NCBI RefSeq assembly: GCF_003600625.1
Contig: NZ_CP032489.1
Coordinates: 1,922,001 to 1,986,000 of the forward strand
DNA length: 64,000 nt
Direction: 5' to 3'
From: Arachidicoccus soli
GTDB lineage: Bacteria > Bacteroidota > Bacteroidia > Chitinophagales > Chitinophagaceae
In this document: positions 8,419 through 17,836 of the stretch, piece after piece
How the letters are laid out: each line of letters opens with the position of its first letter
How positions within the stretch are numbered: position 1 is the stretch's first letter
The notes under the pieces: model-generated
Databases searched by the model: none
Told to the model about the DNA's origin: nothing
Seen by the model: only the letters and a program-made list of their open reading frames with translations
Position numbers and translations under genes: made by a program

Positions 8419-10539
8419 ATGTCAATAGACAACCTAAAATTTAAACACGTAAGTTATTTATGGGACGAAACGGAAGCAGCCAAACTTGCAGGTGATGAAG
8501 TCGCGTTATTAATATACCGCTCCAATTTATTAGGAGCCGATTTAAGGCTTACCAACTATGGCGGAGGCAACACTTCTTGCAAAGCAATGGCCAAAGACCC
8601 TTTAACAGATGAAGAAGTAGAAGTGATGTGGGTAAAAGGTTCTGGCGGGGACATTGGCACTCTGAAAAAAAGTGGCTTAGCAGCTTTATATGTGGATAGG
8701 CTTCGTAGCTTAAAAAATATTTATAGAGGCGTGGAATTTGAAGATGAAATGGTAGAATTATTTAATCATTGCATTTACGATTTAGCAAGTAAAGCCCCAT
8801 CCATAGATACGCCTTTGCACGGCTTCTTACCATTTAAACATATTGACCATTTGCATCCGGACGCAGCTATAGCGATTGCAGCAGCTAAAGATGGCAAGAA
8901 AATTACGGAAGAATTATTTGAAGGAACAATCGGTTGGGTCGAATGGAAAAAACCAGGATTTGAATTGGGATTACAACTAAAACAATGCTTGGATGAAAAC
9001 CCTGGTATTAAAGGAATTATGTTGGGTTCACACGGTTTGTTTACCTGGGGAAATACGGCTTATGAAAGTTATATAAATACGTTGGAAGTAGTTGAACGTT
9101 GCGCAGAATATATTGAATCTAAAATCGGCAAAACAAGACCTGTATTTGGTGGTCAAAAAATTGAATCATTACCAAAAGATCAGAGGTTATCACAAGCTGC
9201 TGCAATTGCACCTGTTTTAAGAGGTTTTTGCAGTAGCAAACAAAAAATGATTGGTCATTTTACAGATGATGATAGAGTATTACAATTCATCAATAGTAAT
9301 GATCTTGAAAGACTGGCACCTCTAGGTACCAGTTGCCCAGACCATTTTTTACGCACCAAAATTAGCCCATTGGTGTTAGAATTAGCCCCAGATGCGGATT
9401 TGTCTGATGCTGCTTCTTTGAAAGCTACATTAAAGCCGGCATTTGAAGCATATAGAGTAATGTACACTGAATACTACAATACCTGTAAACACGCTAATAG
9501 TCCAGCTATAAGAGATACAAATCCCGTAGTTATTTTATATCCCGGTGTAGGGATGTTTACCTTTTCTAAAGACAAACAAACTACTCGGGTAGCATCTGAG
9601 TTTTATACAAATGCCATCAATGTAATGCGTGGCGCAGAAGCAATTTCAGAATATACTTCTTTACCACGTCAAGAAGCATTTGACATTGAATATTGGTTGT
9701 TAGAAGAAGCCAAACTTCAACGCATGCCAAAACCTAAAGCATTGAGTGGAAAAATTGCTTTGGTTACCGGAAGTGCAGGTGGAATTGGCAAAGCCATCGC
9801 AAAACGTTTTGCGCAAGAAGGTGCTTGTGTGATATTAAACGACATTAATCAAGAAAGGTTAGACGGTGCATTAGTTGAATTTAAAGAAACATTTGGTAGA
9901 GATACTGCAGCAGCAACCTTATTAAATGTTACGAATGAAGCTTCGGCAAAAGCAGCATTCGACAATGCTGCACTTGCTTTTGGCGGAGTCGATATTATTA
10001 TAAACAATGCCGGTATAAGTATTTCCAAATCCATTACCGATCATACGATAGAGGATTGGGATAAATTGTACGACATCTTAGTTAAAGGTCAATTTATTGT
10101 ATCAAAAGCAGGAGTGGCTATTTTGCGTAAGCAAGATTTAGGTGGCGATATTATCAACATTGTATCTAAGAATGCAGTTGTTGCAGGACCAAATAATCCG
10201 GGTTATGGCTCAGCAAAAGCAGCTCAAGCACATTTAACACGCTTATTGGCTACTGAACTTGGTGGAGATAAAATAAGAGTAAATACCGTAAACCCTGATG
10301 CCGTCATTGCTGATAGCAATATTTGGGCTGGCGGTTGGGCCGAAGGTAGAGCAAAAGCTTACGGCATTTCAGTAGCTGAGTTACCGGCTTATTATGCAAA
10401 GCGTACCATCTTAAATGAAGTAATTTTACCGGAAGACATTGCAAATGCTTGCTTTGCTTTTGTTGGTGGTTTACTTAATAAATCTACCGGGAATGCACTA
10501 AATGTAGATGGTGGCGTTGCTATGGGCTTTTACAGGTAA
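8419..10539 (+). CDS. Bifunctional rhamnulose-1-phosphate aldolase / L-lactaldehyde (short-chain) dehydrogenase
   Basis: This 706-residue fusion has two enzymes. The N-terminal class II aldolase domain (about residues 25-350) would split L-rhamnulose-1-phosphate into DHAP and L-lactaldehyde; metal-binding His residues are seen in HGFLPFKHIDHLHPDA and GSHGLFTW. The C-terminal short-chain dehydrogenase domain (about residues 440-705) has the NAD-binding TGSAGGIG motif near residue 450, NNAG near 535 and the catalytic YGSAK (Tyr596, Lys600); it would oxidise the lactaldehyde. Such fusions are known from rhizobial, Bacillus and Bacteroidota rhamnose operons. It lies 35 bases after rhaT and 95 bases before rhaI. 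The oxidation direction is inferred from the family; reduction to propanediol is the alternative. Confidence 0.92.
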   Translation: MSIDNLKFKHVSYLWDETEAAKLAGDEVALLIYRSNLLGADLRLTNYGGGNTSCKAMAKDPLTDEEVEVMWVKGSGGDIGTLKKSGLAALYVDRLRSLKNIYRGVEFEDEMVELFNHCIYDLASKAPSIDTPLHGFLPFKHIDHLHPDAAIAIAAAKDGKKITEELFEGTIGWVEWKKPGFELGLQLKQCLDENPGIKGIMLGSHGLFTWGNTAYESYINTLEVVERCAEYIESKIGKTRPVFGGQKIESLPKDQRLSQAAAIAPVLRGFCSSKQKMIGHFTDDDRVLQFINSNDLERLAPLGTSCPDHFLRTKISPLVLELAPDADLSDAASLKATLKPAFEAYRVMYTEYYNTCKHANSPAIRDTNPVVILYPGVGMFTFSKDKQTTRVASEFYTNAINVMRGAEAISEYTSLPRQEAFDIEYWLLEEAKLQRMPKPKALSGKIALVTGSAGGIGKAIAKRFAQEGACVILNDINQERLDGALVEFKETFGRDTAAATLLNVTNEASAKAAFDNAALAFGGVDIIINNAGISISKSITDHTIEDWDKLYDILVKGQFIVSKAGVAILRKQDLGGDIINIVSKNAVVAGPNNPGYGSAKAAQAHLTRLLATELGGDKIRVNTVNPDAVIADSNIWAGGWAEGRAKAYGISVAELPAYYAKRTILNEVILPEDIANACFAFVGGLLNKSTGNALNVDGGVAMGFYR

Positions 10540-10569
10540 TTGAAGTAGCTTTAATTCTCTAATCATTAA

Positions 10570-10614
10570 GGTTACTTAGAGTTTTTTACAAAAATTATTG
10601 AACTTTAGGTAACC
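10570..10614 (+). promoter_or_regulatory. Inverted repeat / RNA hairpin between aldolase and rhaI
   Basis: GGTTACTTAGAGTT (10570-10583) pairs with AACTTTAGGTAACC (10601-10614) over 14 positions; the two non-Watson-Crick positions become G-U pairs in RNA, and the loop is 17 bases. It sits 20 bases before the rhaI start in the largest gap of the operon. It could be an operator, an mRNA stability element or a partial attenuator. It is not followed by a long T run, so it is not called a terminator. Confidence 0.5.
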
Positions 10615-10634
10615 GTTTATAAATTAATTTCAAG

Positions 10635-11909
10635 ATGAGTATAGATAAGAATATTATTGCATCAGAAAACGAGTCTTTACATCTGCAACATAAAAAGAAG
10701 CTCGATTTTTTGCAAAGTGAAATAGAAAATACACAAACCATAATTGATAAATTAGCCGCATTTCAAATTGGCATTCCTAGTTGGGCTTTAGGTGCGGGCG
10801 GCACTCGATTTGGTCGTTTTAGCTTTGGCGGCGCACCACGCAATATTGAGGAGAAAATTGAAGACGTAGGCTTGTTGCATCTATTAAATAAAAACAGCGG
10901 TTCTATCTCTTTGCATATTCCTTGGGATATCCCGGATGATTATCAAAAAATAAAAGCATTGGCAGCAGAACATCAATTGAAATTTGACGCTGTTAATTCC
11001 AATACCTTTCAAGATCAGCCGGGGCAAGAATTTTCTTATAAATTTGGTTCACTCCAACACGTAGACGCTGCAGTAAGAAAACAAGCTATTGATCATAATA
11101 TTGAAGTGATAAAACATGGTGTGGCATTAGGATCAAAAGCTTTGACAGTCTGGTTGGCTGACGGTTCCTGTTTTCCCGGACAGTTGAATTTCAGGAGGGC
11201 CTATCAAAATACATTAGACAGTTTGGAGCAAATTTATGCAGCATTGCCGGAGGATTGGAAAGTCTTTATAGAATATAAAGCTTATGAGCCTAATTTTTAT
11301 TCAACGACGGTTGCTGATTGGGGGCAATCTTTTTCTTATGTTAACAAACTTGGCAACAAGGCCTATACACTTGTTGATTTAGGACATCATTTACCGAATG
11401 CAAATATTGAACAGATAGTTGCTTTACTATTAATGGAAGGGAAATTGGGTGGTTTCCATTTTAATGATTCAAAATATGGGGATGACGATCTAACTGCTGG
11501 CAGCATAAAACCTTATCAGTTATTTTTAATCTTCAAAGAATTGGTTGAAGGGATGGATGCTAGAGGAATGAATCACGCAACGGACTTAGGCTGGATGATT
11601 GATGCCTCGCATAATGTAAAAGATCCATTGGAGGATTTATTACAATCTGTCGAAGCAATTATGTTGGCTTATGCACAAGCACTTTTAGTAGACAGGAAAG
11701 CTTTAGAAGAAGCACAACAGACAAATGACACTGCAAAGTCACAAGAGATTTTACAGGCAGCATTTAGAACGGATTTGAGGCCTTTGCTTGCAGAAGCAAG
11801 GTTACAATCCGGAGGGGCATTAAATCCTTTGGGGCTTTATAGAAAATTAAATATCAGAAAAAAACTAATTGACAAACGTGGAGCTGATTCAATAGCAACA
11901 GGTTTATAA
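10635..11909 (+). CDS. rhaI: L-rhamnose isomerase, RhaI type
   Basis: This enzyme converts L-rhamnose to L-rhamnulose. The 424-residue TIM barrel matches the RhaI type known from Pseudomonas stutzeri and rhizobia rather than E. coli RhaA. Visible family segments are IPSWALGAGGTRFGRF near residue 48, KALTVWLADGSCFPGQ near 170, the metal-ligand regions VFIEYKAYEP (Glu) and LVDLGHHLPNANIEQI (Asp, His), and GGFHFNDSKYGDDDL with the His and Asp ligands. The gene starts 20 bases after the hairpin at 10570-10614, and its stop lies three bases before the kinase start, so the two are almost certainly translated from one message. Confidence 0.92.
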   Translation: MSIDKNIIASENESLHLQHKKKLDFLQSEIENTQTIIDKLAAFQIGIPSWALGAGGTRFGRFSFGGAPRNIEEKIEDVGLLHLLNKNSGSISLHIPWDIPDDYQKIKALAAEHQLKFDAVNSNTFQDQPGQEFSYKFGSLQHVDAAVRKQAIDHNIEVIKHGVALGSKALTVWLADGSCFPGQLNFRRAYQNTLDSLEQIYAALPEDWKVFIEYKAYEPNFYSTTVADWGQSFSYVNKLGNKAYTLVDLGHHLPNANIEQIVALLLMEGKLGGFHFNDSKYGDDDLTAGSIKPYQLFLIFKELVEGMDARGMNHATDLGWMIDASHNVKDPLEDLLQSVEAIMLAYAQALLVDRKALEEAQQTNDTAKSQEILQAAFRTDLRPLLAEARLQSGGALNPLGLYRKLNIRKKLIDKRGADSIATGL

Positions 11910-11912
11910 ATT

Positions 11913-13301
11913 ATGCAAAAGATACCCGTAATTGCCATTTTTGACGTAGGCAAAACGAATAAGAAACTTTTCCTATTCAATCAACATTATCAAATTGTTT
12001 ACGAAAAAGCAGCCCGCTTTACCGAAACCAATGACGAGGATGGCTTTCCCTGCGATAATGTTGATAGTCTTAGGCTATCAGTATTTGACTCACTAAACGA
12101 GGTTTTAAAACTGGATGCATTTGATATCATAGCCATCAATTTTACCACCTATGGTGCAAGTTTGGTGTATGTGGATGAAAATGGAAAGCCGTTGACTCCT
12201 TTATATAATTATTTAAAACCCTATCCGGAAAGCTTAAGTAAGCATCTTTATAAAAAATATAATGGGGAGGAAAATATTTGTTTACAAACAGCTTCTCCAT
12301 CTTCAGGTAGTTTGAATTCAGGTTTGCAACTTTACCGTATAAAAACTGAGAAACCGGCATTGTTTGAAAATATAAAATATGCTTTGCATTTGCCCCAATT
12401 TATGAGTTCGCTCATCACCGGTAAGTTTTATTCTGATATTACGAGCATTGGCTGCCATACACATCTTTGGGATTTTCAAAAAAACGATTACCATCAGTGG
12501 GTGTATGAGGAAGGGCTTCATCAGAAATTAGCGCCTATTTTCCCCTCAAACCAGGTTATTCAAACTCAATTCATGGGTAAGGAATACCTTGCTGGTGTAG
12601 GACTACATGATAGTTCCGCAGCACTCATTCCTTATTTGGTTAATTTTTCTGAGCCTTTTATTTTAATTTCTACAGGAACCTGGTGCATCAGTTTAAACCC
12701 TTTCAATAAGGCACCCTTAACAAAGGAGGAGATCAATTGTAACTGTCTATGTTACCTGAGCTATCAAGGCACCCCGGTGAAGGCTTCCAGACTTTTTGCA
12801 GGTTATGAACATGAACAACAAACCAAGCGCATCGCAGAACATTTCCAAGTTCCCGTTTCTACTTTCAGGACGATGAATTTCCGTCCGGAAACCATCGCAT
12901 TACTCAAAGAGAAAAAACTATTGGATGCCCCACTCAAACCTGCTTGTTCAGCTGAATTCATTTCCAAATTCAATCAAAGAGATTTGACAGTGTTTGATAA
13001 TGTAAAAGAAGCATATCATCAGCTTATAATGGACATAATGGAGCAACAGTTTTTATCGACCAATATGGTTTTACAAAAAGGTGTAACCAAGAAAATTTTT
13101 GTTGATGGTGGTTTTAGCAAAAATAATATTTACATGAATCTTTTAGCGATAGCCTTCCCTGATGTTGAAGTCTATGCGGCATCCATGGCACAAGCAACTG
13201 CTTTAGGTACCGCAATTGCCCTACACACACATTGGAATAAACACCCCTTACCAAATGATATTATTGATTTAAAATTTTTTGCAAGCTTACAAAAATTTTA
13301 G
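11913..13301 (+). CDS. FGGY-family sugar kinase, probable rhamnulokinase
   Basis: The likely reaction is phosphorylation of L-rhamnulose to rhamnulose-1-phosphate with ATP. The 462-residue protein has the actin-like ATPase fold of FGGY kinases: phosphate-1 motif IAIFDVGKTNKKLFLF at the N-terminus, the AGVGLHDSSAALIPY segment typical of RhaB near residue 230, phosphate-2 motif ILISTGTWCISLN near 250, and the KKIFVDGGFSKNNIYM adenosine motif near 390. Its place three bases after rhaI and the absence of another kinase in the operon make it the missing rhamnulokinase. Specificity for rhamnulose over fuculose or xylulose is inferred from the neighbours. Confidence 0.85.
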   Translation: MQKIPVIAIFDVGKTNKKLFLFNQHYQIVYEKAARFTETNDEDGFPCDNVDSLRLSVFDSLNEVLKLDAFDIIAINFTTYGASLVYVDENGKPLTPLYNYLKPYPESLSKHLYKKYNGEENICLQTASPSSGSLNSGLQLYRIKTEKPALFENIKYALHLPQFMSSLITGKFYSDITSIGCHTHLWDFQKNDYHQWVYEEGLHQKLAPIFPSNQVIQTQFMGKEYLAGVGLHDSSAALIPYLVNFSEPFILISTGTWCISLNPFNKAPLTKEEINCNCLCYLSYQGTPVKASRLFAGYEHEQQTKRIAEHFQVPVSTFRTMNFRPETIALLKEKKLLDAPLKPACSAEFISKFNQRDLTVFDNVKEAYHQLIMDIMEQQFLSTNMVLQKGVTKKIFVDGGFSKNNIYMNLLAIAFPDVEVYAASMAQATALGTAIALHTHWNKHPLPNDIIDLKFFASLQKF

Positions 13302-13416
13302 TCTATAAAATTATAATTAAACGGAAGAGCAAAAGTAATTTTTTTTGGCGCTAAGAAAAAGTCAGATATTAAAACTGTAATTTCGTGATTTGGCATCATT
13401 AATAGACCTATCCAAT

Positions 13417-15759
13417 ATGGTGAAGCGATTACAAATAATCTTGTCTCTAGTCGGAATTTTTATTTCATCTCAAATCATTGCACAATCCGTTAATCTAAAC
13501 CAGTATAATATTAGCTGGAATAGTCAAAGCAAAAACGCGGGGGCTTCTATGCCCTGCGGTGGTGGTGATATCGGATTAAATGTGTGGGCAGAAAAAAATG
13601 ATGTGCTTTTTTATATTGCCCGAAGTGGTTGCTTTGATGAAAATAATGCATTATTAAAATTAGGCAGAATAAGATTGACCTTTAAGCCCAACCCATTCAC
13701 TAATGAAGATTTTCAACAAGAATTAAATCTCAAAGATGGAAGTGTATCTATTTCTGATGGGGAAAAGCACTCAATAAATATTCATCTTTGGGTAGAAGTA
13801 AAGCAACCCATTATTCATGTTGAAATAAAAACTAAGAAAGCAATTTCTGTAATTGCCTCATATGAGAACTGGCGAAGTAAAGACCATATTGTAAGAGGCA
13901 AAGAAAATAATGAGAACTCTTATAAATTTGCGCCTCAAGGTACTATTATTACCCATAAAGACCACATTGCTTTTAATGACAATAAGATAATTTTCTATCA
14001 TAGAAATCAATCCCCCACTGTGTTTGATGCAACCGTTAAAGAACAGGGGTTAGATAGTGTAAAGAACCAATTATTCGATCCATTAAAAGAATTAACATTC
14101 GGTGGATTTATTCAAGGTAAAAACTTGATTAGTGATACTATTTCAGAAGGTCAGTATTTAAGTACACCTTATACTTCCTGGGCACTGAAGACGAAACATA
14201 AAAGCAAAAATATCCAAATCCAGATTGGACTATGTACCGGCCAATTCACCACTCAGGCACAATGGAAGCAATCACTGGATTCTTTAGATGCAACCATAAG
14301 TAAACAAAACCATCTGACTATTTGGAACAAAAATAAAAGCTGGTGGCAACAATTTTGGAATCGCAGTTTTATTCTTATGGATTCTAATAAAAATGATTCA
14401 AATAAAGATGTCTGGGAAGCTGGACGGAATTATCAACTTTTTAGGTATATGCTTGCTTGTAATGCTTACGGTTCATATCCTACAAAATTTAACGGAGGAC
14501 TTTTTACGACCGATCCCATTTTAGTAGACAGTAGTTATCCATTTACACCAGATTTCAGAAACTGGGGAGGAGGCACTTTCACAGCACAAAATCAGCGATT
14601 GGTCTATTATCCGATGTTAAAAAGCGGTGATTTTGATATGATGCAATCAGAATTTAATTTCTATAACAATTTACTTAAAACTGCGGAAATCAGAACTAAG
14701 GTTTACTGGCATCATGCAGGCGCTTGCTTCACTGAACAACTAGAGAATTTCGGTTTACCGAACCCGAGCGAATATGGCTGGAAAAGGCCATTATATTATG
14801 ACAAAGGTATGGAATACAATGCCTGGCTGGAATATCTTTGGGACACCGATCTTGAATTTTGTAATATGATTTTGGAAACAAGATCTTATAACAATGCGAA
14901 TATTAAGAAATACCTGCCATTGATTAAAAGTTGCTTAAGTTTTTTTGATGAACATTATCAATATTTAGCAAGAAAAAGGGGAAGAAAAACTTTAGATGCA
15001 AATGGCCATTTAATCCTATTCCCAGGTTCGGCATGTGAAACCTATAAAATGGCTTACAATTCAAGCTCTACGATTGCTGCGTTAAAAACGGTTCTCCGAC
15101 ATTTACTTGAGTTACCCGACAGTTGCTTTGAAGAAAATGAAAAAGAAAAATGGGCATCAATGCTACAAAGAATTCCACCCATCTCCTTTAGAAATATCAA
15201 TGGTCATACGACTATCTCTCCTGCTGTTACCTGGGAGCGCATAAATAATGTGGAGTCTCCCCAACTTTATCCAGTGTTTCCCTGGGGTATTTACGGAATC
15301 GGAAAACCGGGGTTAGATACTGCAAGGAATACTTGGTTTTACGATACCACTGTTATAAAAAATAGAAGTTATGTCGGATGGAAACAAGACAATATTTTTG
15401 CTGCCAAATTAGGATTGACTAAGGCCGCAGCAAGACTGGAACTTGAAAAATTAAAAAGTGGGCCCAATAGATTTCCTAGCTTCTGGGGGCCGGGCTTCGA
15501 CTGGACTCCAGATCATAATTGGGGTGGTAGCGCCATGATTGGTTTGCAAGAAATGCTTTTGCAGACCAATGGAAAGAAAATATACTTATTTCCCGCATGG
15601 CCTAAAAACTGGGATGTTCATTTTAAATTACATACTACATATACCACTACAGTAGAAGGCAATTTGAAAAATGGCATACTGCATAATTTAATTGTAATAC
15701 CTCAAAGCAGAGAAGCTGATGTTATAAATATGCTGGAAAATAGATCAAGCATTCAATGA
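13417..15759 (+). CDS. Secreted DUF5703-type protein, putative (alpha/alpha)6-barrel glycoside hydrolase
   Basis: The ATG at 13417 is chosen over an upstream in-frame TTG (13390) because it begins a good signal peptide (MVKRLQIILSLVGIF...IIAQ). The mature N-terminus has the segment WNSQSKNAGASMPCGGGDIGLNVW, read in part as the hallmark of DUF5703 proteins found in Bacteroidota glycan loci, followed by a beta-rich region. From about residue 310 on, the helical part (RNYQLFRYMLACNAYG, HHAGACFTEQ, PGSACETYKMAYNSS) resembles (alpha/alpha)6 glycosidases such as GH95/GH65 types. It follows the kinase by 115 bases and is convergent with iclR, with five bases between stops. A role in releasing rhamnose or a linked sugar is plausible, but catalytic residues are not identified. 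Confidence 0.65.
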   Translation: MVKRLQIILSLVGIFISSQIIAQSVNLNQYNISWNSQSKNAGASMPCGGGDIGLNVWAEKNDVLFYIARSGCFDENNALLKLGRIRLTFKPNPFTNEDFQQELNLKDGSVSISDGEKHSINIHLWVEVKQPIIHVEIKTKKAISVIASYENWRSKDHIVRGKENNENSYKFAPQGTIITHKDHIAFNDNKIIFYHRNQSPTVFDATVKEQGLDSVKNQLFDPLKELTFGGFIQGKNLISDTISEGQYLSTPYTSWALKTKHKSKNIQIQIGLCTGQFTTQAQWKQSLDSLDATISKQNHLTIWNKNKSWWQQFWNRSFILMDSNKNDSNKDVWEAGRNYQLFRYMLACNAYGSYPTKFNGGLFTTDPILVDSSYPFTPDFRNWGGGTFTAQNQRLVYYPMLKSGDFDMMQSEFNFYNNLLKTAEIRTKVYWHHAGACFTEQLENFGLPNPSEYGWKRPLYYDKGMEYNAWLEYLWDTDLEFCNMILETRSYNNANIKKYLPLIKSCLSFFDEHYQYLARKRGRKTLDANGHLILFPGSACETYKMAYNSSSTIAALKTVLRHLLELPDSCFEENEKEKWASMLQRIPPISFRNINGHTTISPAVTWERINNVESPQLYPVFPWGIYGIGKPGLDTARNTWFYDTTVIKNRSYVGWKQDNIFAAKLGLTKAAARLELEKLKSGPNRFPSFWGPGFDWTPDHNWGGSAMIGLQEMLLQTNGKKIYLFPAWPKNWDVHFKLHTTYTTTVEGNLKNGILHNLIVIPQSREADVINMLENRSSIQ

Positions 15760-15764
15760 TTTTT

Positions 15765-16562
15765 CTAGGAGCCGCCAACTTTAAACCCAAGGTTAGCAGA
15801 AATCTTCTGTGCAGCCAGCTTCGCATCTGCAATAATATCTTCCGCAGGAATTGTATCTTTGATCTGTGACATCAAAATAGAAATAGTAAGGGAGGCTATC
15901 GCTTCACTCCCATTCCTTACAGGTACCGTGATATCCATAACACCGGTTGCTAAATCACTTGGTGTTAGATAATGACCTTCATTCTTAATCTCTTGCAAAG
16001 AAGCTAAAAACTTTTGCTGCTTACGTAAAGCATAACTACTAAATAGTTCATTGCGCTTAAGTAATTCAAACCTTGAATCTTCTTCCATAAAAGCCAATAA
16101 GACTTTACCTGAAGCCGTAAGGACCAATGGGAAAAGACTCCCTTCTTCAATTGAAAGCGCAATTGGTTCTGGGCTTCTGGCTTGGGAAATTATTATTAAC
16201 TTATCTTGATAGATCACACCAATATGGCAGGATTGTTTAATTTTTTCAGCCAAGTCATCCATGGGATACCTGGAAGCCTTTCTGATTTCATCAATTGGCG
16301 AGTGTCTATGCGACAAATTATACAGTTTCATGGAGGGCCTGTATTTCCCAGAGATATCATCTCTCAATAAATAACCTCTTTGCTCTAAGCAAATCAACAT
16401 TCTATAAATTTCGTTCGGGCTCTTTTCAATTCCAATGGCAATATCCGTTTGTGAAACCGGTTTCCCTTCTAAAGAAATATATTCCAAAATATCCAAACCT
16501 TTTTCGAGAGCAGGCGCATGATATTTCACTTCTTGCTCTTCTTTTATTTTTTTTGCTGACAT
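15765..16562 (-). CDS. IclR-family transcriptional regulator
   Basis: This 265-residue protein has a winged helix-turn-helix at about residues 17-75 (ALEKGLDILEYISLEGKPVSQTDIAIGIEKSPNEIYRMLICLEQRGYLL, read in parts) and a C-terminal GAF-like effector domain with the family segments LVLTASGKVLLAFM and GVMDITVPVRNG. IclR proteins sense small acids or aromatic compounds; KdgR of pectin catabolism is a known member. The gene is divergent from the CoA-transferase operon over 131 bases, the standard layout for a regulator of that operon. Its 3' end faces the DUF5703 gene with five bases between stops. The effector is unknown; a uronate- or deoxysugar-derived acid is a reasonable guess. Confidence 0.9.
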   Translation of the reverse strand: MSAKKIKEEQEVKYHAPALEKGLDILEYISLEGKPVSQTDIAIGIEKSPNEIYRMLICLEQRGYLLRDDISGKYRPSMKLYNLSHRHSPIDEIRKASRYPMDDLAEKIKQSCHIGVIYQDKLIIISQARSPEPIALSIEEGSLFPLVLTASGKVLLAFMEEDSRFELLKRNELFSSYALRKQQKFLASLQEIKNEGHYLTPSDLATGVMDITVPVRNGSEAIASLTISILMSQIKDTIPAEDIIADAKLAAQKISANLGFKVGGS

Positions 16563-16617
16563 TATTTTCTCGCAATTTTATAAACAAATTTGGCTAAAAT
16601 TAATACAATGTAGCATG

Positions 16618-16658
16618 TTCATGAAATTTTATTTTAATTTTATTTTTTTATTTATGAA
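16618..16658. promoter_or_regulatory. Possible operator half-sites in the iclR/operon divergent region
   Basis: TTCATGAAAT (16618-16627) and ATTTATGAA (16650-16658) form an imperfect inverted repeat in the AT-rich divergent region, just upstream of the -7 box at 16668. Position fits an IclR operator, but low complexity makes chance matches likely. Confidence 0.25.
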
Positions 16659-16667
16659 TATTATATT

Positions 16668-16675
16668 TATATTTG
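16668..16675 (+). promoter_or_regulatory. Putative -7 promoter box for the CoA-transferase operon
   Basis: TATATTTG is an exact TAnnTTTG match located 19 bases before the ATG at 16694, giving a very short leader of roughly 10 bases. No clear -33 TTG is seen. The surrounding DNA is very AT-rich, which raises the chance of a random match. Confidence 0.4.
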
Positions 16676-16693
16676 AATAACTAATAAACATTC

Positions 16694-17836
16694 ATGAGTT
16701 CGAAAAAACACTTAACCGGAATAACCTGGGATCATAGTCGCGGCTATTCGCCTATGGTAGCCACTTCCCAACGATTTAATGAAATTACAGAAACTAATAT
16801 AACCTGGGAAAAAAGGACATTACAGGATTTTGCAGACAAACCTATTAATAAGCTCGTAGAAATATTTGATTTATTAATCATAGACCATCCTTGGATTGGA
16901 TTTGCTGCTGAAAAAAAATTATTTGTTCCATTGGACCAATATTTACCTAATGAATATTTAAATGATTTAGAGAGGAATACTGTGGGTCAATCCTATTCAA
17001 GCTATCAACACAACAACCATTTATGGGCTTTACCAATTGATGCTGCTACTCCCGTTGCAAGTTATCGTAAGGACCTCCTTTCCATGCACAATGAAGAGCT
17101 TCCCAAAGACTTTAGTGAGCTGCTTGTTTTGGCACAAAAGGGGCTTGTAATTTTCCCGATTATTGCCATTGATACTTTGATGAATTTCTTTATGCTTTGT
17201 GCAACGCTTGGCGAAAATCCGTTTAGCAATGAAAATGAAGTGATAAGCACTGCAATAGGAACAGAAGCACTTCATTTATTGAAAGAACTTGCCAATACTG
17301 TAGATAAAAGATGCTTTGAATGGAACCCTATAAAGGTTTATGAAGTACTTTCAAACACAGATGAATTTGCTTATTGTCCATTCGCCTATGGTTACAGTAA
17401 TTATGCAAAAGAGGGCTTTGCAAAAAATAAATTAGCATTTGCTGATTTGATTCAATTAAAAGCTGAAAAATTAAAATCGACTATTGGGGGAACAGGAATC
17501 GCTATTTCTACTAATTGTAGCAATATGGATGCGGCAATGCAATTTGTGCAATATGTAGCATCCCCTACTATTCAGCAGCATTTGTATTTTGATAGTGGCG
17601 GACAACCGGCGCACCTTGCAAGCTGGCAAAATAAATATTGTAATAAAGTTACAGATAATTTTTTCTCTGCTACCCTACCTGCTTTAGAACGTGCTTATTT
17701 AAGGCCCAGATATAATGGGTTTATCTATTTTCAGGATAGGGCAGGTGATATTATCAGAGATTATCTAATGAAAGGGGGAAACACAAATACCGTTTTAGAA
17801 AAATTAAATAATTTATATCATAAATCGAAATTATGA
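16694..17836 (+). CDS. Solute-binding-protein-fold protein without signal peptide (SBP-1)
   Basis: This 380-residue protein resembles extracellular sugar-binding proteins of ABC importers (SBP family 1/8): an ITWDHSRGYSPM opening, FDLLIIDHPWIGFAAEKKLFVPLDQYLP, WALPIDAATPVASYRKDLL, and the C-terminal GGTGIAISTNCSNMDAAMQFVQYVASP. However, the N-terminus (MSSKKHLTGITWDH) has no hydrophobic signal or lipobox, so it is predicted cytoplasmic, and no ABC permease or ATPase gene is in the window. It is the first gene of the operon and overlaps the CoA-transferase start by four bases (ATGA), implying translational coupling. A ligand-presenting or sensing role beside the CoA-transferases is inferred; no biochemical role is known to me. 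Confidence 0.75.
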   Translation: MSSKKHLTGITWDHSRGYSPMVATSQRFNEITETNITWEKRTLQDFADKPINKLVEIFDLLIIDHPWIGFAAEKKLFVPLDQYLPNEYLNDLERNTVGQSYSSYQHNNHLWALPIDAATPVASYRKDLLSMHNEELPKDFSELLVLAQKGLVIFPIIAIDTLMNFFMLCATLGENPFSNENEVISTAIGTEALHLLKELANTVDKRCFEWNPIKVYEVLSNTDEFAYCPFAYGYSNYAKEGFAKNKLAFADLIQLKAEKLKSTIGGTGIAISTNCSNMDAAMQFVQYVASPTIQQHLYFDSGGQPAHLASWQNKYCNKVTDNFFSATLPALERAYLRPRYNGFIYFQDRAGDIIRDYLMKGGNTNTVLEKLNNLYHKSKL

